A DNA stretch of 64,000 nt, taken from Roseovarius sp. A-2. Its GTDB lineage: Bacteria > Pseudomonadota > Alphaproteobacteria > Rhodobacterales > Rhodobacteraceae. The notes beneath the pieces are model-generated. The model had not been told where the DNA came from and did not search any database. It worked only from the letters and a program-made list of their open reading frames with translations. A program made the position numbers and the translations under genes. The stretch lies in the NCBI RefSeq assembly GCF_002072155.1, contig NZ_BDIY01000003.1, positions 186,001-250,000 of the forward strand. Direction: 5' to 3'. Of the stretch, positions 46,183 to 54,903 are shown in pieces. How positions within the stretch are numbered: position 1 is the first letter of the stretch; each line of letters begins with the position of its first letter.

Positions 46183-46518
46183 ATGAAGGATGCCGTCATT
46201 CGCTCGTTCCGCCTCGAGGGCGCCGTCTGGCGGGCGGTGCTCTTCTGCGTGCGGTTTGATCAGCATACCGCCAAGCTGCGGCTGTTTCTGTTGGTGCCGG
46301 AGGCGCGCGGACGTTGCCTTGGGCCGCGGTTGCTGGAGATCTGCATGGGCTATGTTCGCGTGCGTGGCTATCGCGGCATGCAACTCTCGCCCCACGATAG
46401 CCACCGCGCCGCCTGCGCGCGCTATGCCCGCAACGGCTGGCGTCTTGTCTTCTCCTGCCCGGTGCGGTCCTGCGGCTGCGGTCTGGTCGAACAAAGCTGG
46501 GAAATCGCCTTTCATTAG
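46183..46518 (+). CDS. truncated GNAT-type acetyltransferase
   Basis: A 111-residue ORF matching only the C-terminal half of a GNAT domain, of the kind fused to MarR regulators: AKLRLFLLVPEARGRCLGPRLLEICMGYVR covers the acetyl-CoA loop, though the expected R-G-x-G-x-G reads RGRCLG, and the end LVEQSWEIAFH matches the family's last strand. The MarR half and the first GNAT strands are missing, and several cysteines are unusual. It is probably a gene remnant, possibly still translated. Confidence 0.55.
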   Translation: MKDAVIRSFRLEGAVWRAVLFCVRFDQHTAKLRLFLLVPEARGRCLGPRLLEICMGYVRVRGYRGMQLSPHDSHRAACARYARNGWRLVFSCPVRSCGCGLVEQSWEIAFH

Positions 46519-46559
46519 GCTTGCATTCGGCAGGCGGTAAAGTTAAATCGCGACCCAGT

Positions 46560-46636
46560 GCCGCCTTAGCTCAGTTGGTTAGAGCGCTGGATTGTGGATC
46601 CAGAGGTCCCCTGTTCAAGCCAGGGAGGCGGTACCA
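46560..46636 (+). tRNA. tRNA-His (GTG anticodon)
   Basis: A full [14 protein letters not shown] anticodon GTG in loop TTGTGGA, D-arm GCTC/GAGC, T-arm CCCTG-TTCAAGC-CAGGG and encoded CCA. The acceptor stem is GCCGCCT/AGGCGGT, so position 1:72 is G-U and position 73 is A, and no G-1 can pair. Loss of G-1 with A73 is the known alphaproteobacterial form. Confidence 0.96.
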
Positions 46637-46768
46637 TCTCCTTCATATCATCATCGCCCGCACCAGTTATGCAGGTCATATGCCATCCAGGGTATCCCCG
46701 CGCGACAGTGCAAACGCGAAAAGGGCCGCGTGTGCGGCCCTCTGCGTGTCCCGTTTTCCTGAGGAAAA

Positions 46769-46843
46769 TGGAGCGGGCGAAGAGATTCGAACTCTCGACC
46801 CTTACCTTGGCAAGGTAATGCTCTACCCCTGAGCTACGCCCGC
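46769..46843 (-). tRNA. tRNA-Gly (GCC anticodon)
   Basis: Read on the minus strand: acceptor GCGGGCG/CGCCCGC, D-arm GCTC/GAGC, anticodon loop TTGCCAA on an ACCTT/AAGGT-type stem, T-loop TTCGAAT, discriminator T and encoded CCA. It is convergent with tRNA-His, about 130 bases apart; the sequence between and the 177 bases after it hold no gene I recognise. Confidence 0.96.
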
Positions 46844-47020
46844 GTCCTTGGGTGAGGCGTGAGATATAAAGGATGGCGGGCGGCTGCAAGAGGAAAATGG
46901 GGGGTGGGCGGGAAAATTTTTGCAGTGCCTCACGCGGGTGCTGATGACGCATAGGTGTTTCCGGATCACAGCCCCGACGGCTAGGCTGCGGCACTGTCGC
47001 GGCGGTGGCCAAGCGCGGCC

Positions 47021-48310
47021 TCAGCCGGTGATCAATCCGCGATAGAGATCAATGATCGGGTCGGGGCCAAGGGTGACATCATCGAAGCTGAGCAACGACC
47101 CTCTTGCCACATCGCGGGTCATCGCTACACCATGCGCGAGGCCGATGGGCAGCGCGTCGCCCGCGCGCGCCACCGGCTGCGCCTTGCCCCAGACGGTATA
47201 GCCGCCTTCGCCGTCGAGCACTTCGCCTGCCCTGAGGTCGCGCTTGGCCACCGCCGCGACGGTGCCGCGCATCTCGCGCGACTGGCCGGTGGGCTCTTGG
47301 CGCAGGGCAGCACTCAGGACCGAAACCGACAATTCCAGCCCGATCAGGTGGAAGGGCTTGTACATCGACGCAAAGCGCCCGGTGGAATCGGTGGGCAGAC
47401 CGTATTGCCTGAAGCAGGCGGCGGCGTAGTCGTTGGGCGCCTCTAGCACCACGTAGACGCCCCACCGCAGATCGCGAAATACGGGCCGCCCGTCGCGTTC
47501 GAGCGAGGAGACCGTTTCGGCCATGCCGCGCCGGTCGAGTTGGCCGCCCACCTCGCGCGGGCGCAGCACATGGGCGAGGTCATCGACGCCGCAGGGCGGG
47601 AAGGCGAGGCCGGTATCGGGCACATCGAGACCGCAGGCATTGGCGATGGCGACCATCTCGATCGCGCTTTTGGTGCCGTCAAGGAAGGAGTTGAACATCT
47701 GCGGGTTCATGCCCGCCGCGGCTGCCTCTTGGGCGGTCAGTCCGTAATGCGACCAGACGTCATCGGGGGTGACTTCGTGATAGGCGGGTAGGTATTTGGT
47801 GCCCTTGCCGGCGGCGGTGACGTGAAAGCCGGTTGCGCGGGCCCAGTCGACCATTTCCGACACGAGCGCCGGTTGATCGCCATAAGCCATGGAATAGACC
47901 ACGCCCGCCGCACGCGCCTCGGCCGCCAGCGCGGGACCGGCGAGCACGTCGGCCTCTACATTGACCATGACGACGTGCTTTCCGCCCGCCATGGCGGCGC
48001 GGGCATGGGCGATGCCCGCGCGCGGATTGCCTGTCGCCTCGATTACCACGTCTACATCGTCGCGCCCCGCCAACGCCGCGCCGTCCTCGAGATAGGCGGT
48101 GGCATTGATGCGGTCCTCGTCCCAGCCCACGGCGGCGCAGGCGCGGCGCGCACGGTCGGGCGAGAGATCGGCGATGGCGCTCACCTCCAGCCCGGCGATG
48201 GTCGGCACCTGTGACAGGAACATCGAGCCGAATTTGCCCGCGCCGATGAGCCCCGCGCGCACCGGTGTACCGCGCGCGCTTGCCTCTGCTGCCAATCTTG
48301 CCAGGTTCAT
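47021..48310 (-). CDS. homoserine-dehydrogenase-like oxidoreductase with C-terminal SAF domain
   Basis: A 429-residue protein of the COG4091 type. The N-terminal Rossmann domain (VRAGLIGAGKFGSMFLSQV, about 17-35; VVIEATGNPRAGIAHA) resembles homoserine dehydrogenase, the middle has KGTKYLPAYHEVTPDDVW, and the C-terminal third is a SAF-like domain (AVAKRDLRAGEVLDGEGGYTVWGK). Its substrate is unknown. It is transcribed after the PotABCD-type operon with 71 bases between, so it probably acts on the imported compound or its product. Confidence 0.75.
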   Translation of the reverse strand: MNLARLAAEASARGTPVRAGLIGAGKFGSMFLSQVPTIAGLEVSAIADLSPDRARRACAAVGWDEDRINATAYLEDGAALAGRDDVDVVIEATGNPRAGIAHARAAMAGGKHVVMVNVEADVLAGPALAAEARAAGVVYSMAYGDQPALVSEMVDWARATGFHVTAAGKGTKYLPAYHEVTPDDVWSHYGLTAQEAAAAGMNPQMFNSFLDGTKSAIEMVAIANACGLDVPDTGLAFPPCGVDDLAHVLRPREVGGQLDRRGMAETVSSLERDGRPVFRDLRWGVYVVLEAPNDYAAACFRQYGLPTDSTGRFASMYKPFHLIGLELSVSVLSAALRQEPTGQSREMRGTVAAVAKRDLRAGEVLDGEGGYTVWGKAQPVARAGDALPIGLAHGVAMTRDVARGSLLSFDDVTLGPDPIIDLYRGLITG

Positions 48311-48381
48311 GTATGTGTCCTCCTGTTTCTAGGGAGATCACATCGCCTCACCGGGCAAAGTGCAAGCAGGTTTTCTGGCCG

Positions 48382-49230
48382 TCACCGCCGTTGAAACGCG
48401 ATCATCACCAGCGCCAGCAGGCTCGACCCGACCATGAGCAGCAGCGACACCGCGTTGAGCAGCGGGGTAGAGCCCTCCTTGAGCCGGTCGAACATGGCGA
48501 TGGTCAGCGGTGCGTCGGACCCCACCAGCATGAGCGTGGTGTTGAAATTCTCGAAGCTCATCAGGAAGGCCACGACAAACGCCCCGACCAGCGCAGGCAT
48601 AAGGTAGGGAATGGTGATCGTGCGCACCGCCGTCAGGTGACCCGCACCTAGATTGAGCGCGGCCTCTTCCAGCGTGCGGTCGAATTTCTGCAACCGCGCC
48701 GCGATGACCAGCGTGGCGATGGTGGTTATAAAGGAAAACTGCCCGAGGATCACCAGCACGAGGCCGGGGCGCAGCGCCATGATGTCCCATTCCATCGCGT
48801 CCCATGCCGCATTGGCCACGGTCGAGGAAAAGACCAGGATCGAGATGCCCAGCACGATGCCCGGAATGACCAGCGGCGTCAGCATCAGCACATAGAGCAG
48901 CCCCCGACCGCGAAACTCGTAGCGGTTGAAGAGAAACGCATTGGTGGTGCCCACGACGACCGAGAGCACCGAGACGCAGACCCCGACAAGCGCCGAGGTG
49001 CCGATGGCGCGCAGGATCGGGCGTTCGTGAAAAACGCCGATCTTGGGTTGCGCTTCACCGAAGAACCAGTCCCAGGTGAACCCCTCCCAGGGCAGCGAGG
49101 GGAACTGGCTGTCGTTGAAGGCGAAGACCGCGACCACCGTGAGCGGCAGTGCGAGATAGGTGAAAAAGAGCACCACATAGGCGGTGTAGGTCACCTTGAT
49201 CAGGCGGCTTTGGGGGATGGTGGGGATCAT
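48382..49230 (-). CDS. potC: spermidine/putrescine-type ABC transporter permease (PotC-like)
   Basis: A 282-residue permease with six hydrophobic helices and the EAA loop (LEEAALNLGAGHLTAVRTITIPYL). It starts at the ATG 49230, six bases after GAGG; an upstream in-frame ATG would overlap the preceding permease gene. It forms the membrane pore with the PotB-like subunit. Family membership covers polyamines but also other amines and amino acids. Confidence 0.85.
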   Translation of the reverse strand: MIPTIPQSRLIKVTYTAYVVLFFTYLALPLTVVAVFAFNDSQFPSLPWEGFTWDWFFGEAQPKIGVFHERPILRAIGTSALVGVCVSVLSVVVGTTNAFLFNRYEFRGRGLLYVLMLTPLVIPGIVLGISILVFSSTVANAAWDAMEWDIMALRPGLVLVILGQFSFITTIATLVIAARLQKFDRTLEEAALNLGAGHLTAVRTITIPYLMPALVGAFVVAFLMSFENFNTTLMLVGSDAPLTIAMFDRLKEGSTPLLNAVSLLLMVGSSLLALVMIAFQRR

Positions 49231-49240
49231 GGTGCGCCTC

Positions 49241-50098
49241 TTATCCCATGGTCTTTTCAAGGGTCTGGCCGGTTAGTCGTAACGTGCCCCAGACGATCAC
49301 CGAGGACAGGATCAGCAGCATGAAGCCGAAGGCCGCGCCCAGCTCCCAGTTGAAGCGGACGATGAATTGCGAGTAGATCAGTTCGGTGAACCACAGGCTG
49401 TCCTTGCCGCCCAGCATGATCGGGGTGAGGTAATTGCCGAGCGACAGCATGAACACGACGATGGAGCCCGAGACGATCCCCGGCATGGCATGGGGAATGA
49501 CGATCTCGCGCAGGATCGAGGGGCCTGAGCCGCCCAGATCATAGCCCGCCTCGATCACCGCGTCGTCGAGACTGTCGAGCGTGGTGATCAGCGGCACCAC
49601 CATGAACAGCATCGAGGTATAGACGAGCCCGACCATGATAGCGGCGTCATTATAGAGCATCTCGACCGGTGCATCGGCCAGCCCCGCCCATTGCAGGACC
49701 GACGAGAACAGGCCGGTTTCGCGCAGCAGGATCATCCAGCCGAAGGTGCGTACCAGTTCCGACACCCAGAACGGCACGAGACATAGCAGGAACAGCGCCG
49801 AACGCACCCGTCCGCGCGCCATCTTGGCGATGTAATAAGCGACCGGAAAGCCGATCAACAGGGTCAGCGCGGTGGCCATGACCGACATCACGGCGGTGCG
49901 CGCGAAGGTCACCAGGTAAAGCGGTTCCTCGATGAAGCTGCGGTAATTGGCGAGGCTGGTGGCATATTCGCCGACGCCGACCCGCTCGCGCAGCGAGACG
50001 AGGAACATGTCGATATGCGGGATGATGATCAGCAGGCCCAGCCAAAGCAGGAGCGGTGCCACCAGCAGGAGAAACCCGAGCCTTTGTGCCGCCTGCAT
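49241..50098 (-). CDS. potB: spermidine/putrescine-type ABC transporter permease (PotB-like)
   Basis: A 285-residue permease with six hydrophobic helices, the FLVSLRERVGVGEYATSLANY periplasmic loop of PotB/PotH and an EAA loop (DDAVIEAGYDLGGSGPSILREIVIPHA). The ATG at 50098 overlaps the stop of the ATPase gene as ATGA, fixing the start. Confidence 0.85.
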   Translation of the reverse strand: MQAAQRLGFLLLVAPLLLWLGLLIIIPHIDMFLVSLRERVGVGEYATSLANYRSFIEEPLYLVTFARTAVMSVMATALTLLIGFPVAYYIAKMARGRVRSALFLLCLVPFWVSELVRTFGWMILLRETGLFSSVLQWAGLADAPVEMLYNDAAIMVGLVYTSMLFMVVPLITTLDSLDDAVIEAGYDLGGSGPSILREIVIPHAMPGIVSGSIVVFMLSLGNYLTPIMLGGKDSLWFTELIYSQFIVRFNWELGAAFGFMLLILSSVIVWGTLRLTGQTLEKTMG

Positions 50099-51201
50099 CA
50101 GCCTGCCTCCGCCGCGAAGCAATTGCCCTGATCGCTGGACCAGCCGACATGCACGTCCGATCCGCGCTCCAGATGGGCGAACTCGCCGGATTGCGGCAGG
50201 GCCACCTCGATTTCCTCGCGGCCCTCGTCAGGGCGTACCAGAATGCGGCTGGCCGCGCCGTTGAAGAGCAGGCTGGTCACGGTGCCCGTGAGACGGTTGT
50301 CGAAATGCGCCACGTCCTCGGGGCTGTGGCCAAGGCGGATCGCCTCGGGGCGCACATAGATATCCGCCGTGGTCCCGCCCGCGAGCGCCCGCCCGTGGCG
50401 GCTGCCCAAGAGCGCCAGCCCGCTGTCGCTGCGCAGGCGCAGGGCGTCGCCCTCCACGCTCTCGACGCGGCCGCGCCAGCGGTTGCTGTCGCCGACAAAG
50501 CCCGCGACAAAGGCGGTTTCCGGGCGGTAATAGAGGTCGCGCGCGGCACCCATCTGCTCGAACCGCCCGGCATTCATCACCGCGACGGTGTCGGACATCA
50601 CCAGCGCCTCGCTCTGGTCATGGGTGATATAGACAAACGTGGTGTCGAAGGCCGCCTGAAGCGCCTTCAACTCGACCTTCATGTGTTCGCGCAGCTTCAG
50701 ATCTAGTGCGCCAAGCGGCTCATCAAGGAGCAGCACATCGGGTTCCAGCACCATGCAGCGAGCAATGGCCACGCGCTGTTTCTGCCCGCCCGAAAGCTCT
50801 TCGACACGGCGCGTGCCGATATCGGGCAGGCCGATCCGTTCAAGCACTTCGCCCACCTTGCGAGCGATCTCGGGCTTGGGCAGGCCCTTGCGGCGCAGGC
50901 CGTAGCCGATGTTGTCGGCGATGTTCATCATCGGGAAAAGCGCCAGATGCTGGAACACCATGTTCACCGGGCGCTTGTTGGGGGCCACGTCGAGCACCGA
51001 GCGGCCCTTGATCAGGATGTCGCCATCGGAAGGCGCGAGAAACCCTGCGATCATCCGCATGATCGTCGTCTTGCCGCAGCCCGACGGCCCGAGGATGGAA
51101 AAGAACGAGCCCGGCGGCACCTCGAAGTTGACATCGTCGACGGCGGTCGTGTCGCCAAACCGCTTGGTGAGATGGGTGCAGGCAAGATCAGGCTGCGTCA
51201 T
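50098..51201 (-). CDS. potA: spermidine/putrescine-type ABC transporter ATP-binding protein (PotA-like)
   Basis: A 367-residue ATPase with Walker A GPSGCGKTT, signature LSGGQKQRVAIARCM, Walker B VLLLDEPLGALD, H-loop ITHDQSEAL and a C-terminal TOBE regulatory domain (about 280-360), as in PotA/FbpC-type importers. It overlaps potB as ATGA and follows the binding-protein gene by 67 bases that include a hairpin. Confidence 0.9.
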   Translation of the reverse strand: MTQPDLACTHLTKRFGDTTAVDDVNFEVPPGSFFSILGPSGCGKTTIMRMIAGFLAPSDGDILIKGRSVLDVAPNKRPVNMVFQHLALFPMMNIADNIGYGLRRKGLPKPEIARKVGEVLERIGLPDIGTRRVEELSGGQKQRVAIARCMVLEPDVLLLDEPLGALDLKLREHMKVELKALQAAFDTTFVYITHDQSEALVMSDTVAVMNAGRFEQMGAARDLYYRPETAFVAGFVGDSNRWRGRVESVEGDALRLRSDSGLALLGSRHGRALAGGTTADIYVRPEAIRLGHSPEDVAHFDNRLTGTVTSLLFNGAASRILVRPDEGREEIEVALPQSGEFAHLERGSDVHVGWSSDQGNCFAAEAG

Positions 51202-51226
51202 ATCAGGGGTCCTTCAATGCAAGAAG

Positions 51227-51248
51227 CCCCCGCCAGCGCGGCGGGAGC
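51227..51248. repeat. intercistronic hairpin between potD-like and potA-like genes
   Basis: CCCGCC (51229-51234) and GGCGGG (51240-51245) form a 6-bp stem with a 5-base loop, extended by outer GC pairs, in the gap after the binding-protein gene. It has no T-run. Confidence 0.5.
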
Positions 51249-51268
51249 CTCGGGGATATCGTGCAGCT

Positions 51269-52342
51269 TCAGTTCGCGGCCTTGACGCGGTCGAGCACGC
51301 CGCCCTCGATCACCTCAAGCCCTGCGGGCACCGGCGGATACCACTTGATGTTGTCCACTGCTTCGGGCGGGAAGCTGGCCTGGTACTTGGCCTTGAGCGC
51401 GTCGGAGGCGTATTCGTCCGCGCCCTGTGATGCGGTGAAGTTGCCCGCCGATGCGGTGATCATGGCCGATACCTCGGGCTGCATCACGAAGTTGATCCAG
51501 TCATAGGCGGCATCATCTGCGCGGCCCTTGGCGGGCAGCACGAACGTGTCAATCCAGCCAAGCGCACCCGAGGCGGGCGCGACGAAGGTGATATCGGGAT
51601 TGTCTTCGTTCAGCTTCCAGCCGCCGGTATCCCAGGCCATCGCGGCCACGATCTCGCCCGAGCGCATCAGGTTCATCAACTCGTCGCCGCCGCTCCAATA
51701 GGCTTTGACATTGGGCTTGCACTCGACAAGCTTGGCCTCGACCTTTTCCATGATCTCGGTATAGGCGGCCTCGTCGCCATAGGCGGCGAAGGGGTCCATT
51801 CCCATGGCGAAGGCAAAGCCGATCAGCGTCGGACGCATGAGGCGGTAGGAGACGTCACCGGCCACGTCGGGCGCGCAGAGGTCGGTGTAATCCTTGACCA
51901 TGTCCGCCTTGGCGGTGTCGAGCACGAGGCCCGAGGTGCCCCAGACATGCGGCACGCCGTAGACCTCGCCACCCACGGTGGTGTTGGTCTTGGTCGCTTT
52001 GAGCATCGACGGAATGAAGAGCGACTCGTCGATCTTGGAGATATCCATCGGCTTGTAGATGCCGAACTCGGCCTGCGGGCCGGCGATGCGGTCCTGGCTG
52101 GGCTGGGCGAGGTCGAACCCACCGCCGCCGGTGGCGCGCAGCTTGGCGATCATTTCCTCGTTGTTGGAAAGCGTGACCTCGACGGTGTGGCCGGTCTCTT
52201 CTTCGAATTTGGCGATGACGTCCTCGGGGGCGTAGCCGCCCCATGTCAGCAGCCGCAGTGTATCGGCAGCGACGGGATGTGCGAAGGCCAGCGTTCCGGT
52301 CAGAACGGCGGCCAGGGTCGTATGCGTGGATGTGAGTTTCAT
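51269..52342 (-). CDS. potD: spermidine/putrescine-type ABC transporter substrate-binding protein (PotD-like)
   Basis: A 357-residue periplasmic protein with a signal peptide (MKLTSTHTTLAAVLTGTLAFAHPVAAD) and the PotD/PotF-type core: LRLLTWGGYAPEDVIAKFEEETG, YWSGGDELMNLMRSGEIVAAMAWDTGG and a late aromatic segment. The YWSGGDE block replaces the usual polyamine-site pattern, so the ligand may be a different cationic or zwitterionic amine. It is the first gene of its operon, just after the RpiR regulator. Confidence 0.85.
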   Translation of the reverse strand: MKLTSTHTTLAAVLTGTLAFAHPVAADTLRLLTWGGYAPEDVIAKFEEETGHTVEVTLSNNEEMIAKLRATGGGGFDLAQPSQDRIAGPQAEFGIYKPMDISKIDESLFIPSMLKATKTNTTVGGEVYGVPHVWGTSGLVLDTAKADMVKDYTDLCAPDVAGDVSYRLMRPTLIGFAFAMGMDPFAAYGDEAAYTEIMEKVEAKLVECKPNVKAYWSGGDELMNLMRSGEIVAAMAWDTGGWKLNEDNPDITFVAPASGALGWIDTFVLPAKGRADDAAYDWINFVMQPEVSAMITASAGNFTASQGADEYASDALKAKYQASFPPEAVDNIKWYPPVPAGLEVIEGGVLDRVKAAN

Positions 52343-52494
52343 GTGTTTTCCCTGTCTTGAACAACGTGATCGGAATTGTTCGTTTCTGAGTGTTAGCGCA
52401 GGTTCGGTGACGTTTCCATGAAAACCGTTCTTGCCTGCACCGGCTGTGATCCGCGCCCGTGATGTCCTTTCCCGAGGCCGCGCGGTGGCCCCGT

Positions 52495-53397
52495 TCAGGG
52501 TTTGCGAAAGAGCCGTGTCATCTCGAACAGGCTGTCGAGCCGTTCGAATCGGTCGCGCGCCTCGGGCCAGCGTTCCTCTTGCGTGGCGGCGATGAGGGCC
52601 TCGGTGAGCGAGAGCGTGGCGATGTTGGAATCCCAGGCTGACGGAATTTCACCCCAGCAGTGAAAGGTCGCCTCGGCCAGTCCCGCGACGGGGCTGGCCC
52701 ATTGGTCGGTGATCAGGATCACCCGCACCCCGCGCGCCGAGGCAATTTCGGCCAGGCGCAGCAGGTTTTCCTCGTAGCGGCGGATGTCGAAGATCAGCAG
52801 CGTGTCGCCCTTGACCATGTCGAGCACGTAATGCGGCCATGTGGCGGCCGAGGAGGTGAGATGCGTCACCCGCTCGCGGATCGCCTGAAAATGGGTGAAG
52901 GCATATTCGGCCAGTGACCGCGTGATTCGCCCGCCGACGATATAGAGCCCCGCATCGCTGGCCAGCAGCCGCGCGGCGGCGTCGAATTGCGCGGTGTCGA
53001 CATTGGTGAAGGTCTGCGCAAGGTTTTGTGTCACCGCCCCCGCAAAGCGGTTGAGCATGTGCGATTCGGGGGCTTCGGCGGTCCAGACCGCGCGGCGCTC
53101 GGTCGGGCCCGAGACCTTGGCCTGCAATTCCTGCAACAGCGTCTGATGGAACTGCGGATAGCCCTTGAAACCCAGTTTCTGCACCATCCGCGCCACAACG
53201 GGGGCCGACACGCCCGCGCCTTCGGCGGCAGTGGTGATCGAGGCGAGGCCGGCATTGGGGTAGTTTTCCATAAGGGTGTTGGCGAATTTGCGCTCGGACT
53301 GGGTGAGGTCCTGATACTGGCTGCGGATCAACTGGCGCACTGTTGGTGTGGCCGATGTCATCGGCCGAGCGGGCTCGGTTGGCGATTCGTCGGTCAC
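52495..53397 (-). CDS. MurR/RpiR-family transcriptional regulator
   Basis: A 300-residue regulator with an N-terminal RpiR helix-turn-helix (SQYQDLTQSERKFANTLMENY, then AAEGAGVSAPVVARMVQKLGF) and a C-terminal SIS domain (ADAGLYIVGGRITRSLAEYAF; DTLLIFDIRRYEENLLRLAEIA; SARGVRVILITDQ). SIS domains usually bind phosphosugars, but many roseobacter RpiR proteins respond to amines or amino-sulfonates. A GTG at 53397 with AAAGG before it is preferred; an ATG 12 codons later lacks a ribosome-binding site. It lies between the pot-type operon and the divergent TRAP/GS operon and probably controls both. Confidence 0.85.
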   Translation of the reverse strand: MTDESPTEPARPMTSATPTVRQLIRSQYQDLTQSERKFANTLMENYPNAGLASITTAAEGAGVSAPVVARMVQKLGFKGYPQFHQTLLQELQAKVSGPTERRAVWTAEAPESHMLNRFAGAVTQNLAQTFTNVDTAQFDAAARLLASDAGLYIVGGRITRSLAEYAFTHFQAIRERVTHLTSSAATWPHYVLDMVKGDTLLIFDIRRYEENLLRLAEIASARGVRVILITDQWASPVAGLAEATFHCWGEIPSAWDSNIATLSLTEALIAATQEERWPEARDRFERLDSLFEMTRLFRKP

Positions 53398-53477
53398 GGG
53401 CGGGCCTTTCGCGGTGACAATCTGAGCAGAAGGGTGGGTGCGCGGCAGGTCAACGAAAATCTTCTCCGGCTGGTTCT

Positions 53478-53521
53478 GGAAAAATATTGACGAAAAACTT
53501 CTCGCATGGAAAGCTTTTTCC
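53478..53521. promoter_or_regulatory. candidate RpiR operator region
   Basis: The 140-base divergent gap is A/T-rich at 53478-53521, unlike its flanks. It is bounded by GGAAAAA (53478-53484) and TTTTTCC (53515-53521), with an internal AAAGCTTT palindrome (53510-53517) and a further GAAAAAC. A-tract inverted repeats of this type are common RpiR sites. No clear -35/-10 was assigned. Confidence 0.4.
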
Positions 53522-53537
53522 AACGACAGGGGCAAAC

Positions 53538-54305
53538 ATGACCGCAAATCGCACCGAGGCTTATGAAATCATCAACGCGGACGGGACAGGACCGGCCGTG
53601 ATCCTCTGCGAACATGCGTCGAATCACATCCCCGCTGACTATGACGGCCTCGGACTGGAGCCGTCAGCGCGCGACAGTCACGCGGCCTGGGACCCGGGGG
53701 CGGAGGATCTGGCGCGGCGTCTGTCGGAGGCGCTGGACGCACCGATGATCGCCGGGCGCATCTCGCGGCTGATCTATGATTGCAACCGCCCGCCCGAGGC
53801 CCCGAGTGCGATGCCCGAGCGGACCGAGACGATCGCGGTGCCCGGCAATGTCGGGCTGGATGAGGCAGCGCGGGCGGCGCGTGTGGCGCGGGTCTATGCA
53901 CCCTTCACGCGCGCCACATCCGATCTCATTGCGCGGCGGGGCAGTGCGGACACGCCCTTTGCGCTGATTACCGTGCACAGTTTTACGCCCCGATGGATGG
54001 AGCAGCCGCGCGCCGTGGAGATCGGCATCCTGCATGACACCGACGCGCGGCTCGCCGATGCGATGCTGGCGCAGGAGGCGCCGGGGCGGCAGGTCGAGCG
54101 TAACGCACCCTACGGCCCTGCCGATGGCGTGACGCACAGTTTATGCCTGCACGGGATTGCCAACAACCTGCCCAACGTGATGCTGGAAATCCGCAATGAC
54201 CTGATTGCAACGCCCGCGCAGCAGGACCGCATCGCCGCCGAATTGCTTGGCCTGCTGCGTCCCGCGCTCGCGCGGCTCAAGCTGGGGGAGGCTCATGATG
54301 CGTAG
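53538..54305 (+). CDS. N-formylglutamate amidohydrolase-family enzyme
   Basis: A 255-residue zinc amidohydrolase with VILCEHASNHIPADYDGLGL, DPGAEDLARRLSEALDAP, VYAPFTRATSDLI and ITVHSFTPRW, all characteristic of the FGase (HutG2-like) family. The classical role is to release glutamate from N-formylglutamate in histidine breakdown, but there are no hut genes here. With a glutamine-synthetase-like ligase in the same operon, it may instead hydrolyse another N- or gamma-linked glutamyl compound; that is inference. The ATG at 53538 opens a rightward operon and is divergent from the RpiR gene. Confidence 0.82.
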   Translation: MTANRTEAYEIINADGTGPAVILCEHASNHIPADYDGLGLEPSARDSHAAWDPGAEDLARRLSEALDAPMIAGRISRLIYDCNRPPEAPSAMPERTETIAVPGNVGLDEAARAARVARVYAPFTRATSDLIARRGSADTPFALITVHSFTPRWMEQPRAVEIGILHDTDARLADAMLAQEAPGRQVERNAPYGPADGVTHSLCLHGIANNLPNVMLEIRNDLIATPAQQDRIAAELLGLLRPALARLKLGEAHDA

Positions 54306-54903
54306 CGCGATGCGAGGTTATATTCGCGCGATTGACCGGATGAACCGCTTCATCGGGCGTATCGCCATGTATCTGGTCTTTGTGCTGATGGGCGTTCTGC
54401 TCTGGTCGTCACTGTCCAAGGCAACGTCGACCCCGTCGTTCTGGACGTTGGAAACCGCGCAATTCGTGATGGTCGCCTATTACGTTCTGGGCGGTCCCTA
54501 TTCGATTCAACACGGCTCGAACGTGCGAATGGATCTGTTCTATGGCGACTGGTCGCCGCGCAGCAAGGCGATGGTCGACGGGTTCACCGTGTTCTTTCTG
54601 CTGTTCTACCTTGGCGTGTTGTTCATGGGCGCTGTCAGTTCCACCGCCTATGCGCTTGGTTATTTCGGGATGGAGCCGTTCGGCTTTTTCGGGGATTTGT
54701 TCCTGACCCTGATCACCGAGGGGCCGAGCGCCGCGCAAGAGAAGCTTGGCTTTCTGGAACGCAGTTCAACGGCGTGGCGTCCGCCGCTCTGGCCGATCAA
54801 GATCGTGCTCTGCATCGGTATCTTCTTGATGATCCTTCAGGCACTGGCGGAGTTCTTCCGCGATATCGAATACCTGCGCGAGGGAGATGCCGATGTCGCA
54901 TGA
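54298..54903 (+). CDS. TRAP transporter small permease (DctQ family), second system
   Basis: A 201-residue membrane protein with four hydrophobic helices and the ETAQFVMVAYYVLGGPYSIQHGSNVRMD loop typical of DctQ. It has a longer insertion between helices 3 and 4 than usual. GGGGGAGG is 6 bases before the ATG at 54298; the overlapping ATG at 54295 is too close. It overlaps both the amidohydrolase gene upstream and the large permease gene downstream by about 10 bases. Confidence 0.82.
   Translation: MRSAMRGYIRAIDRMNRFIGRIAMYLVFVLMGVLLWSSLSKATSTPSFWTLETAQFVMVAYYVLGGPYSIQHGSNVRMDLFYGDWSPRSKAMVDGFTVFFLLFYLGVLFMGAVSSTAYALGYFGMEPFGFFGDLFLTLITEGPSAAQEKLGFLERSSTAWRPPLWPIKIVLCIGIFLMILQALAEFFRDIEYLREGDADVA

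Noticed and set aside
53538..54305. histidine-degradation role for the formylglutamate amidohydrolase
   Set aside because: No hutH, hutU, hutI or hutF gene is nearby, and the operon partners are a TRAP importer, a ligase and dehydrogenases, so the classical role is not supported here.
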